A stretch of 8,956 nucleotides of DNA from Pseudomonadota bacterium (GCA_023422485.1 JAGTAM010000306.1:1-8956); one strand, 5' to 3'; shown: positions 1 to 5,331, numbered from the stretch's first letter. Program-made: numbers and translations. Notes: generated by a model not told the origin, from the letters alone.

Positions 1-248
1 ATCTCGCTGCGACACTGCTGCCATCTAGTGCGCCGACGCGCCGCCTCTATGACGGCCACATGACGCTGACATGACAGACCTCGGCGAAGCGGATTTTGAC
101 TGAGGATGGGACCGCTTGGAGCGCTTCGGCGTTGTCCCTCCAAGTGCATGCGGGTGCCGCCTCGCGAGAACGGTCCCGATGGGATCGGTCCCCGTGAGAA
201 CCGGGATAGCGGCGGACCTGTACGAGAGAAGTCGAGGAGACCGTCAGC
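1..248. other. Left edge, no supportable gene
   Basis: No frame gives a convincing gene. One plus frame is open from the edge to a TGA at about position 75 and could be the last two dozen codons of an upstream gene, but it is too short to judge. A 10-codon ATG reading frame at 71 has no ribosome binding site. The useful element is the ribosome binding site GAGGAGA at 234-240, which serves the GTG start at 249. Confidence 0.4.
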
Positions 249-524
249 GTGACGGAGCCGCATTCAACGCGCGAGCAGGAAATCCTGCTCGATCCGGCCG
301 ATCCTCAGGAGGCGGCGTATCTGGCGCTTCACGCCGAGCGGGCGGCGCTCGAGGAAGAACTCACTCGTCAGCAGCAACTGCAGCGCTTCGGCAGCGACGA
401 GCGTGACATCGCATCGGCACGGGCGACGGAATCGTCACTTCTGAAGGATCTCGATCGCGTGCTCACTTTGATTCGCGCCGCCGAGATCCGACGCCAACAG
501 CCGATCGCCCGGCGCTGGCAATAA
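249..524 (+). CDS. Small helical hypothetical protein, 91 aa
   Basis: I do not recognise this family. The GTG start is chosen because GAGGAGA lies 8 bases upstream; the overlapping longer frame from 116 has poor composition and is a shadow. The protein is acidic at the start, then strongly helical: residues 22-45 (AAYLALHAERAALEEELTRQ and on) and 56-82 are rich in Ala, Leu, Glu and Arg with heptad-like spacing, suggesting a short coiled-coil hairpin. No signal peptide, membrane segment or cysteine is present, so it is probably cytoplasmic. It converges on the minus-strand gene at 572-778 with 47 bases between stop codons, and a hairpin sits in that gap. Real gene likely; function unknown. Confidence 0.6.
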   Translation: MTEPHSTREQEILLDPADPQEAAYLALHAERAALEEELTRQQQLQRFGSDERDIASARATESSLLKDLDRVLTLIRAAEIRRQQPIARRWQ

Positions 525-545
525 GCCAGGCCGACAACCGGACTT

Positions 546-566
546 TCCTCTGCCTCGAGCAGAGGA
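546..566. terminator. Hairpin between convergent genes
   Basis: TCCTCTGC (546-553) pairs perfectly with GCAGAGGA (559-566) around a 5-base loop. It starts 21 bases after the stop of the plus gene and lies 5 bases beyond the stop of the minus gene, the position expected of a shared bidirectional terminator. There is no T-run on either side, so Rho-independent function is not certain. Confidence 0.5.
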
Positions 567-571
567 GACGG

Positions 572-778
572 TCAGGCGCTGCGGCGGCGATCGCGCTCCT
601 TTTGGCGGAGCTGCAGCAACAGCTCGACCTGCGCATCCGTGATGGGCTGCGCGTCGCAGCGCTCGACATACACGTCGCGCAGACCTTGCCCGATCCGGTC
701 ACGGCTCTCGCCATTCAGCGCGGGCATGGCGGCGTCGATGAGCGATCCAGCGGGGTAGTCCGTCACGAGTTGTGCCAT
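572..778 (-). CDS. NepR-like small protein, 68 aa (possible anti-sigma factor)
   Basis: Residues 27-57 (DRIGQGLRDVYVERCDAQPI, then D at 48 and LLLQL at 53-57) resemble the NepR core as I remember it: DRIG..LR..Y, then a Q/E-P-[IV]-x-D turn and an LL..L helix. NepR sequesters the general-stress sigma factor EcfG and is released when phosphorylated PhyR mimics the sigma factor. Compared with the canonical form there is one extra residue between the Tyr and the Gln-Pro. The tail KERDRRRSA is basic. No phyR, ecfG or HWE-kinase gene is nearby, so it would be an orphan paralogue. The ATG at 778 is chosen because the 15-residue extension to 823 (MPVAIRFLQIWPRRF) looks non-native; neither start has a clear ribosome binding site. 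Gene fairly likely; family assignment moderate. Confidence 0.55.
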   Translation of the reverse strand: MAQLVTDYPAGSLIDAAMPALNGESRDRIGQGLRDVYVERCDAQPITDAQVELLLQLRQKERDRRRSA

Positions 779-1256
779 GAACCGACGAGGCCAAATCTGA
801 AGGAACCGTATCGCAACTGGCAAGGAGGAGCGATGGTGGCCCAGATTGAAGGAGGATGGTTAACAAAGACTTAGCGCGAACGAGTGTTTCAGGCGTCAAA
901 TCGCGGCTGGCCCTGTTGCACGCGCACAGGCTGGCAGACGACAGCCATCGATCCCCCTCTCAACCGGCCGCTCACGGATCGCTGCGGCAGCCGCGGCAAT
1001 CGCGATGCATGCCCTCAAATGGAATCATCTACTGAGCCTACGCGGCAGGGAATTTTTTTGTGCGCCAGCGCACCTGAGTGACACAACATTCTCTCGCATT
1101 CGATCCGAAGCGAGCCAAGAAATCGAACCGCCAAAGGCTTTTAGCCATTCTATCGCCCCCGTAGGATCGTCGCGACGTCCGGGATGAGCGGACAGGCCGA
1201 CGCCGTTTGCTTCATTGTCGTTGGGCTGCCCGCCCCAATGCGGTACGCAGGCGACA
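779..1256. other. Gene-poor spacer, about 480 bases
   Basis: No reading frame here has convincing composition plus a start signal. Several frames of 60-90 codons exist on both strands but look like chance frames in GC-rich DNA. The stretch holds two purine-rich GGAGG motifs (832-836 and 851-855), a CtrA-like box at 856-874, and a T7 run at 1053-1059 beside a 5-bp hairpin at 1060-1073. It probably contains the promoter of the NepR-like gene. Confidence 0.4.
856..874 (-). promoter_or_regulatory. CtrA-like box upstream of the NepR-like gene
   Basis: On the minus strand this reads CTAA-N7-TTAACCAT. The alphaproteobacterial CtrA consensus is TTAA-N7-TTAAC, with TTAACCAT as a common half-site. One half is perfect and the other has 3 of 4 bases. 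It lies about 78 bases before the minus-strand ATG at 778. A single imperfect match can occur by chance, although TTAA motifs are rare in DNA this GC-rich. Confidence 0.3.
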
Positions 1257-1291
1257 GACGGGCCGGTCTTCTTCAGGGAAGCCGGCCCGTC
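1257..1291 (-). terminator. Strong hairpin just after the minus-strand stop at 1297
   Basis: GACGGGCCGG (1257-1266) pairs perfectly with CCGGCCCGTC (1282-1291). The stem continues as CTTC (1268-1271) with GAAG (1278-1281) after one unpaired T, leaving a six-base loop. On the minus strand it starts 5 bases after the TGA of the 1297-1581 frame. No T-run follows on either strand. It supports that frame being a real transcription unit end. Confidence 0.55.
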
Positions 1292-1296
1292 ACGCG

Positions 1297-1581
1297 TCAT
1301 CCGACCGGAAATCCCCTCACCGGTGAGCCCTGCGGCTGATCAGGGGTCCGGCTTGTCGCGTTCACCCCCAGCTTTGCCCCCTGACCCTGTTTCGCGCCGA
1401 CGTTTGGATCGGTGCTGACCTCGCCCGAAGCCGTGCCGCTGCTATGGCCCTGGGGCGTCAGGCGCGATCGGTCCGGCGCTTCGACTTCGTCGGGCTTTCT
1501 CCTCTCGGCGATCAGGCACCTCCGGGCAGGAGCCGCGTTCGTTCGCCAACGGCGGCTTGTCAGCACGGCTCGGCCCCGCAT
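1297..1581 (-). CDS. Possible small polar protein, up to 94 aa, downstream of PilZ-like gene
   Basis: I do not recognise this protein. Three things argue that it is real: it lies 20 bases after the PilZ-like stop on the same strand, codons from about 1515 onward strongly favour G/C in third position, and a long hairpin follows the stop by 5 bases. The C-terminal two thirds are polar and probably disordered (KPDEVEAPDRSRLTPQGHSS and on to DQPQGSPVRGFPVG), with repeated Gly, Gln, Ser and Thr. The first 25 residues are Arg-rich and less convincing, so the true start is uncertain. ATG 1581 and GTG 1566 are possible but neither has a good ribosome binding site; a non-standard CTG at 1515 follows a GGAGG closely. 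It could also be a decayed gene whose start was lost. Confidence 0.4.
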   Translation of the reverse strand: MRGRAVLTSRRWRTNAAPARRCLIAERRKPDEVEAPDRSRLTPQGHSSGTASGEVSTDPNVGAKQGQGAKLGVNATSRTPDQPQGSPVRGFPVG

Positions 1582-1601
1582 CCGCTTGGTCGGATAGCGA
1601 T

Positions 1602-1853
1602 CTAGCGAAAGCGCGCGCCGATCGTCTCGTCCGTCCGCCACAGGGTGCAGCATACCTTGAGGGGATCGAGGGGCGAGGAGGTCAGCATGAACACGTCGGG
1701 AATGAGCGAGGTGTCCGGAACGGTAATCTCGATATCCTGCGCCGAGATGCCGTGCACCCAGCAACCGATCGAGGTGTGTTCATCCACCGCAATCAAGCCG
1801 GCTCCACCGGCCATCGGTGCTTGGTCGAGCCGAAACCCTGCATGATTGGACAT
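1602..1853 (-). CDS. PilZ-domain-like protein, 83 aa
   Basis: The layout matches the short Hyphomicrobiales PilZ-type proteins: GLIAVDEHTSIGCWVHGIS (19-37, first strands), DIEITVPDTSLIPDVFML (40-57), and the closing strand KVCCTLWRTDETIGARF (66-82), corresponding to the family's R-x-C-x-V-x-W-R...IGV.F ending. PilZ domains usually bind cyclic di-GMP through an N-terminal RxxxR and a (D/N)xSxxG motif. Here the N-terminus (MSNHAGFRLDQAPMAGGAG) has no RxxxR and the second motif is not intact, so nucleotide binding is doubtful. ATG 1853 is supported by GAGGA 7-8 bases upstream. It appears to lead a two-gene unit with the frame at 1297-1581. A 52-codon plus-strand frame with a good ribosome binding site lies antisense within it and is judged accidental. 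Confidence 0.7.
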   Translation of the reverse strand: MSNHAGFRLDQAPMAGGAGLIAVDEHTSIGCWVHGISAQDIEITVPDTSLIPDVFMLTSSPLDPLKVCCTLWRTDETIGARFR

Positions 1854-2019
1854 CGATGTCCTCGCGTGAGCATCGAAGCGTGGCCTGCACAGAAGAAGAT
1901 GCCGTTGAGCCGGCGCTTAAATTTCGAACGATCTGCAAATGATAATGTCGGCAGTGGGCGACCCGAATGGAAGACGGAAGTGTCGCCGGTCCGATACGGC
2001 GGATTGCATCACGCCTCGC

Positions 2020-2382
2020 TCAGCTCAAGAACCAGACGACGAACCCGACGGCCACGGCGGCGGCCGCGATCACTCCGTAATAGGTGGGCATGACCCACCT
2101 GTTGGCGCCGTGTCCGGTCTGCACCCTGGCGTCCCTCCGGCGACGCGGCCGGGTTTCTTCGTCCCGCGCCAGAGCAACGCGGGACGCATCCAAGGGCATG
2201 CCGGCCGCTTCGTCATCGGTACCAAGGGGCGACAGGCCGGGGTCTTGAGCGGGGATCTTATCGCCGGTCCGGCCGGCGTCGATCTCGGCCTTCAACTGCG
2301 CAGTCGTCGGCCGCTCCGAAGCGGGCGGTGCCTCCGGCACATGATCAGCGGGCGGCGGCGGTGCCTCGGAACGGAGTGCCAT
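2020..2382 (-). CDS. C-terminally membrane-anchored hypothetical protein, 120 aa
   Basis: This is a conserved-looking Hyphomicrobiales protein of unknown function. The N-terminal 25 residues are Pro/Ala-rich and disordered. Residues 26-61 (TTAQLKAEIDAGRTGDKIPA, then DPGLSPLGTDDEAAG) form the block I recall as conserved in similar rhizobial and methylobacterial proteins. An Arg-rich stretch follows (79-83), then a single membrane segment at about 98-119 (MPTYYGVIAAAAVAVGFVVW and on) ending one residue before the C-terminus. With no N-terminal signal it should be tail-anchored in the inner membrane with its bulk in the cytoplasm. ATG 2382 has only weak purines upstream. It follows the secreted-protein gene at 2457-2747 by 74 bases, but a hairpin between them suggests separate units. 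Confidence 0.65.
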   Translation of the reverse strand: MALRSEAPPPPADHVPEAPPASERPTTAQLKAEIDAGRTGDKIPAQDPGLSPLGTDDEAAGMPLDASRVALARDEETRPRRRRDARVQTGHGANRWVMPTYYGVIAAAAVAVGFVVWFLS

Positions 2383-2428
2383 CGATCACTTGTCTCGCTT
2401 GCTTTCGATTTCGAAGCCCCCGCCATCC

Positions 2429-2454
2429 GTCACGACGCTTCGCGCGTTCGTGAC
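2429..2454 (-). terminator. Hairpin after the secreted-protein gene
   Basis: GTCACGA (2429-2435) pairs perfectly with TCGTGAC (2448-2454). CGC (2436-2438) can extend the stem with GCG (2444-2446), leaving one bulged T. On the minus strand it begins 2 bases after the TGA at 2457-2459. No T-run follows. Terminator or mRNA 3' stabiliser. Confidence 0.45.
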
Positions 2455-2456
2455 CC

Positions 2457-2747
2457 TCATTGAGCGCCGGCGCCCCCGCTTCCCCCACCGCCGCTGCCTT
2501 GCGGAACCGCACGCTCGGGTTGGTTGGCATTGCCGCCGGCCGCGGAGTTTCTGTTGATGCTGCTGGCCCCGGTCGCCCCGCGGGAGATCGTTCGGTCGCG
2601 GCCGCGTCCGCCGGTCACGCTGCCGTCGTTCGTGACGATGCCGCGGCTCTTGTGACGCGAACGGGCATCGGCGGGACCGGCCGTGAGGGGCACTAGGCTC
2701 GCCGCGGCGAACCCGACGGCGCTTGCGAAGGTCAGGAGCGTCTTCAT
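2457..2747 (-). CDS. Small secreted Gly/Ser-rich protein, 96 aa
   Basis: Residues 1-28 form a typical Sec signal peptide: MKT, a hydrophobic core (LLTFASAVGFAAASLVPLTA) and a likely cleavage after ADA (26-28). The mature part of about 68 residues starts basic (RSRHKSRG), has several Asn/Ser/Arg blocks and ends in a flexible Gly/Ser/Ala tail (79-96). There is no cysteine and no enzyme motif, so it is probably a disordered periplasmic or exported protein of unknown role. ATG 2747 is preferred over ATG 2771 because the extra eight residues would displace the signal peptide, and a G-rich stretch lies upstream of 2747. It is divergent from nnrD, with about 205 bases between the chosen starts. Confidence 0.65.
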   Translation of the reverse strand: MKTLLTFASAVGFAAASLVPLTAGPADARSRHKSRGIVTNDGSVTGGRGRDRTISRGATGASSINRNSAAGGNANQPERAVPQGSGGGGSGGAGAQ

Positions 2748-2848
2748 GTGGCGCCCCAAAAGTTGATCCACAGGGAAACCCGGTTCCGCACTTTTGTATC
2801 CAATCGCCGGCGCTGCGTGCCCAATGTTACCGGGCGTGCGTATCGATC

Positions 2849-2856
2849 GGAGGAAA
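2849..2856 (+). promoter_or_regulatory. Strong ribosome binding site before a TTG in the nnrD frame
   Basis: GGAGGAAA lies 6 bases (counted from GGAGG) before a TTG at 2860 that is in frame with nnrD. It is the only strong ribosome binding site upstream of the gene and argues for a start 31 codons earlier than the ATG at 2953. An out-of-frame ATG at 2868 would instead give a 36-residue Arg-rich peptide overlapping the start of nnrD. Confidence 0.35.
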
Positions 2857-2952
2857 CGGTTGTCCCGATGCCGGATTTACGCTCCGGCGTCGTCCGAGAT
2901 CGCGGTGGGCGCCGCGTCATTCGACAGCCCCGACCGCGAACACGGCCGCGCA

Positions 2953-3831
2953 ATGACCGAGAACCGCCTGACACTTGATCGCCTTCGGCAATCGCCTCTT
3001 CCGGTGCCGGAAGAAGGCAGCAAGGAGCAGCGCGGCACCGTCCTTGTGGTCGGTGGGTCCGTCGAGGTCCCGGGCGCCGTTCTCCTCGCCGGCGTCGCCG
3101 CGCTCCGGGCCGGAGCCGGACGCCTCCGGATCGCGACGGTCGAGAGCAGCGCGGCGATCATGGCCGTCGCCGTGCCCGAGGCACGCGTCATCGGGCTGGC
3201 GGAGACGGAGGAGGGCGCCATCGATCCGGCGGCGGCGCAAACCCGACTGCCGGCGATGGCCGAGCGCTGCCAGTCGGTGCTGCTCGGGCCGGGCCTGAGC
3301 GCCGGCGAGGCCGCGGAAGCTCTCTCCCGCGCCCTTTTGGCAGCCGAACCGAAGGCGGCACTGGTGCTCGATGCAGGAGTGATCGCCGGTCTCGGCCGGC
3401 AGGCCGAGGCGGTTCGATCCTGCCGCGGCTGCGCGGTGATCACACCCCATGCCGGTGAGATGGCCCGGCTTCTCGATATCGAGCGCGGCGTCGTCGAGGC
3501 GGACGCGTTGGCAGCGGCTCGCAAAACCGCGGATCTTCTCGGATGCGTCGTGATCATGAAGGGCGCAGAGAGCTGGATTGTCGAGCCCGGCGGAGCGGCG
3601 TGGCTCTATGACGGCGGCGGCGTGGGGCTCGCCACCTCCGGCTCGGGCGATGTTCTGTCAGGCATCATCGCCGGCCTTCTCGCGCGGGGCGCCGAGACGA
3701 CGAAAGCGGCCCTCTGGGGGGTCTACCTGCATGGGCAGGCGGGGCGGCGGCTCGCCGAGCGGGTTGGGCCGGTCGGGTTCCTGGCGCGGGAGATCGCCGA
3801 CGAGGTTCCTGCGATCCTGCGCGAGGTTTGA
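2953..3831 (+). CDS. nnrD: ADP-dependent NAD(P)H-hydrate dehydratase, stand-alone domain
   Basis: The enzyme dehydrates S-NAD(P)HX, the damaged hydrated cofactor, back to NAD(P)H using ADP, in the cytoplasm. It belongs to the ribokinase-like YjeF C-terminal/CARKD family. Visible landmarks over 292 residues are GTVLVVGGS (28-36) and the GA..LAG.AALRAGAGRLRI helix (41-60). They continue with LLGPGLS (110-116), VITPHAGEMARLL (162-174, the usual NPHxGE), IMKGAESWIV (201-210), and GLATSGSGDVLSGIIAGLLA (225-244), which holds the catalytic Asp of GSGD. WGVYLHGQAG (255-264) is also present. The YjeF N-terminal epimerase domain is absent, so any epimerase must be elsewhere. ATG 2953 starts close to the domain but lacks a ribosome binding site; TTG 2860 in the same frame has an excellent one, so a 31-residue extension is possible. 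Confidence 0.92.
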   Translation: MTENRLTLDRLRQSPLPVPEEGSKEQRGTVLVVGGSVEVPGAVLLAGVAALRAGAGRLRIATVESSAAIMAVAVPEARVIGLAETEEGAIDPAAAQTRLPAMAERCQSVLLGPGLSAGEAAEALSRALLAAEPKAALVLDAGVIAGLGRQAEAVRSCRGCAVITPHAGEMARLLDIERGVVEADALAAARKTADLLGCVVIMKGAESWIVEPGGAAWLYDGGGVGLATSGSGDVLSGIIAGLLARGAETTKAALWGVYLHGQAGRRLAERVGPVGFLAREIADEVPAILREV

Positions 3832-3892
3832 GACCGGCTCTTCCATCCGAGCGTTGAGGACGGGGAACAGGACCGAAAGTGCGAGGGTTCTG

Positions 3893-3914
3893 CCCTACCT
3901 CAGATCTGGGAGGG
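3893..3914 (+). promoter_or_regulatory. Imperfect hairpin covering a ribosome binding site
   Basis: CCCT (3893-3896) pairs with AGGG (3911-3914) and CC (3898-3899) with GG (3908-3909), around the palindromic AGATCT. The right arm is the ribosome binding site GGGAGGG (3908-3914) of the gene at 3920. The structure could hide that site, but it is short and mismatched. Confidence 0.25.
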
Positions 3915-3919
3915 CGATC

Positions 3920-4087
3920 ATGACGCAGGCGGAGCCTACGAAACCCGGCGACGATGCGCCGCCCGGCACGCCCGGCACAGGCGAGAACCTGTGCCCCCGG
4001 TGCGGGGGCAGCGGTCGTCTCGAAGCCGAGAGCTGCCCGGACTGCAAGGGCACCGGCAAGATCGTCTCCGGAATCGGCGGCGGCTGA
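3920..4087 (+). CDS. Mini zinc-knuckle protein with two DnaJ-type CxxCxGxG motifs, 55 aa
   Basis: Residues 25-32 (CPRCGGSG) and 39-46 (CPDCKGTG) are two CxxCxGxG repeats seven residues apart, the signature of one zinc-binding cluster of the DnaJ cysteine-rich domain. DnaJ itself has four repeats and also a J domain, Gly/Phe region and C-terminal domains, none of which are present. The first 23 residues are polar and Pro/Gly-rich. In DnaJ such knuckles bind zinc and help with unfolded substrates; here zinc binding is likely and the biological role unknown. ATG 3920 is well supported by GGGAGGG with a 5-base gap. It lies 88 bases after nnrD on the same strand and may be co-transcribed. Similar genes are often labelled DnaJ-like, which overstates the match. 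Confidence 0.75.
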   Translation: MTQAEPTKPGDDAPPGTPGTGENLCPRCGGSGRLEAESCPDCKGTGKIVSGIGGG

Positions 4088-4461
4088 CGATCCGCTGTCG
4101 AGGTCGGCGGCCGTCGTGATCGAGTCAGGCGGCGCCTTCCGCAGAAGGTCGATCATCGCGGTCGAGGAAGGCGCGCCTCGAACCGCGTCGCAGTGTCTGC
4201 TCCGCCCCTCATCAGCGCGGCCGATAACAGTCCGGACGCACCTCGGGTCAGCGGGGGCCGCGCCGAAGCGCGGTGACGCGATTTTCGTCGGATCTTCGCT
4301 CCGAAATAAGCTCACCCGACGCCTCGTTCTATGATAGAACGAAAATAGAACGAGCAGGCAGCCGTTCTGCGGCGAGCACGAGCGTGACCACGGTGTTCCG
4401 TCCGCGTGCCCGTCGCGAGCGTGGATGACGGCCGACCCGGCCTTGGTGAGGGAGAACGCGG
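4088..4461. other. 374-base spacer with a LexA-like operator
   Basis: No convincing gene on the plus strand. A minus-strand frame (GTG at 4315, ATG at 4156) continues antisense through the zinc-knuckle gene and part of nnrD and has no ribosome binding site, so it is treated as a shadow. The remarkable element is the set of GTTC/GAAC half-sites at 4326-4351. Given the layout, this is most likely the promoter region of the three small genes that follow. Confidence 0.45.
4324..4353 (+). promoter_or_regulatory. Probable LexA (SOS) operator with three half-sites
   Basis: The bases read TCGTTCTATGATAGAACGA (4324-4342, a perfect 9-bp inverted repeat around one base), followed two bases later by a second ATAGAACGA (4345-4353). 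This gives half-sites GTTC at 4326, GAAC at 4337 and GAAC at 4348, spaced exactly 11 bases, about one helix turn. GAAC-N7-GAAC is the direct-repeat LexA box known in alphaproteobacteria. The extra inverted half-site is unusual. TATGAT (4330-4335) inside it resembles a -10 element, so bound repressor would cover the promoter, though no good -35 was found. The site is 110 bases before the GTG at 4462. Another repressor using the palindrome is the main alternative. Confidence 0.55.
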
Positions 4462-4716
4462 GTGACGATGCGGACGACCTATCTCGTGCAAACCTTCGTG
4501 CTGAAGCGCAAACGGCTGTGTCCGGGCGATCAGCAGATGTCGCCGACGGTGAGCGGTGCGCTGAAGCGGGCCGAGGCGATGGCGGCGCGGCTGCCGGGCA
4601 CGGCCGCCATCCAGATCGTCGCCGACGACGAGACGGGCGAGCTGGAAAGCGCGACGATTCTCGGCCGGTTCGGCGACGTGCCCGATGATTTTGCCGAGAC
4701 GCTGCAGGCCGCCTGA
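4462..4716 (+). CDS. Conserved small hypothetical protein, 84 aa (first of three)
   Basis: I recall similar short proteins in Methylobacteriaceae without assigned function. The sequence reads as a small mixed alpha/beta domain: strand TYLVQTFVLKRKRL (6-19), helix SGALKRAEAMAARLPG (31-46), strand AAIQIVADDETGELESATIL (48-67), then GRFGDVPDDFAETLQA (68-83). No signal peptide or membrane segment is present, and there is a single Cys at 20. GTG 4462 is preferred because GAGGGAG (4448-4454) is 7 bases upstream; ATG 4468, two codons later, would give MRTTYL and is a fair alternative. It is followed after 26 bases by the next gene. It is the first gene after the LexA-like box, so DNA-damage induction is possible but unproven. 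Confidence 0.75.
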   Translation: MTMRTTYLVQTFVLKRKRLCPGDQQMSPTVSGALKRAEAMAARLPGTAAIQIVADDETGELESATILGRFGDVPDDFAETLQAA

Positions 4717-4742
4717 CGAGAGGATTTAGGAAAGAGGATCAC

Positions 4743-5018
4743 ATGGCCTTCAAGCCGAAATCGGCCGCGGAGACGAAAGCACGCGATCTGGGATTGGCGC
4801 TGGCGCGCATCGCCGAGAGCGAAGGCATGCCGGCTCATGTCGGCGTGGATGCCCTGCGCCGAGCTAGCCCGCGCCTGACGCCGCTGGCCATCGGGCAGAT
4901 GGTGCGAAAGCACCGCGACATCATCGAAGAGACGCTGACCGAGCGCGGGCTGACGCTCATCGATTATGCCGATCAGGGGCCGGGACGCGGGATGGAATTC
5001 ACGGTCTCCGACGCCTGA
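4743..5018 (+). CDS. Small helical hypothetical protein, 91 aa (second of three)
   Basis: Unrecognised family. Residues 7-28 form an amphipathic helix (SAAETKARDLGLALARIAES). Residues 33-72 (VGVDALRRASPRLTPLAIGQ, then MVRKHRDIIEETLTERGLTL) look like two or three further short helices in the style of a compact DNA- or protein-binding bundle, but no established helix-turn-helix motif can be claimed. The C-terminus (DYADQGPGRGMEFTVSDA) is flexible. It is cytoplasmic by composition, with no Cys. ATG 4743 has GAGG 5 bases upstream. The gene sits 26 bases after the previous one and 28 before the next, so the three are probably one operon. Confidence 0.72.
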   Translation: MAFKPKSAAETKARDLGLALARIAESEGMPAHVGVDALRRASPRLTPLAIGQMVRKHRDIIEETLTERGLTLIDYADQGPGRGMEFTVSDA

Positions 5019-5046
5019 GCGCGCGGCAGCCCCGGAGAATCCCGCC

Positions 5047-5289
5047 ATGGAAGCCGTGCGCCGGGTCGGCGCCTATCTGCAGGTTCAGGACGGTGACGGC
5101 TGCCGCCATCTGCTGCGCGTCTCCAGCGTGCAGGCGGTCAGCGACACCGATCTGATGCGGAACGAAACCTTCATCACTGCGGCCGGCCGGACGATCCGCG
5201 TGCCGCAGCCGCTCGATGAGATCGTGCCACTGATCTCACCGGGTGAACGGCTGCCGGTCGAAGCGGACGCGGAGCCCTGGCCATTCTGA
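5047..5289 (+). CDS. Small hypothetical protein, 80 aa (third of three)
   Basis: Unrecognised family. The sequence alternates short strands: VGAYLQVQDGDGCRHLLRVS (7-26), SVQAVSDTDLMRNETFITAA (27-46), then GRTIRVPQPLDEIVPLI (47-63) and an acidic tail ending EPWPF. The closing pattern, a strand with GRTIxVPxPLxEIxxLI, suggests a small beta-barrel or SH3-like fold, but this is inference. ATG 5047 is preferred to the longer frame from 4966, which overlaps the previous gene and encodes an unlikely basic extension; GGAGAA (5034-5039) lies upstream. A hairpin at 5332-5348 follows the stop by 42 bases and probably ends the operon. Confidence 0.72.
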   Translation: MEAVRRVGAYLQVQDGDGCRHLLRVSSVQAVSDTDLMRNETFITAAGRTIRVPQPLDEIVPLISPGERLPVEADAEPWPF

Positions 5290-5331
5290 ACCCATCCGCC
5301 GCCACGAGCCTCGGCGACGACATTCAGCCCG

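Noticed and set aside
856..1035. Short plus-strand frame starting MVNKDLARTSVSG behind AAGGAGG.
   Set aside because: The ribosome binding site touches the ATG with no spacer, composition degrades into Ser/Pro/Arg, and the region overlaps a likely regulatory box.
1053..1073. T7 run next to a GTGCG/CGCAC hairpin, resembling an intrinsic terminator.
   Set aside because: The T-run precedes the hairpin on plus, and on minus the hairpin is followed by A residues, so the order is wrong for both strands.
1687..1845. Plus-strand 52-codon frame antisense to the PilZ-like gene, with GAGGAGG just before its ATG.
   Set aside because: The start signal is good, but the PilZ-like frame on the other strand has clear family similarity and the antisense product resembles nothing. 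Conservation or ribosome profiling would be needed to revive it.
2763..2772. TTGATCCACA, resembling a DnaA box.
   Set aside because: It is a single copy with mismatches to TTATCCACA, with no cluster and no origin context.
3665..4315. Minus-strand frame of 216 codons starting beside the LexA-like box.
   Set aside because: It runs antisense through the zinc-knuckle gene and the end of nnrD, lacks a ribosome binding site and is Arg/Pro-rich. It is typical of GC-rich antisense frames.
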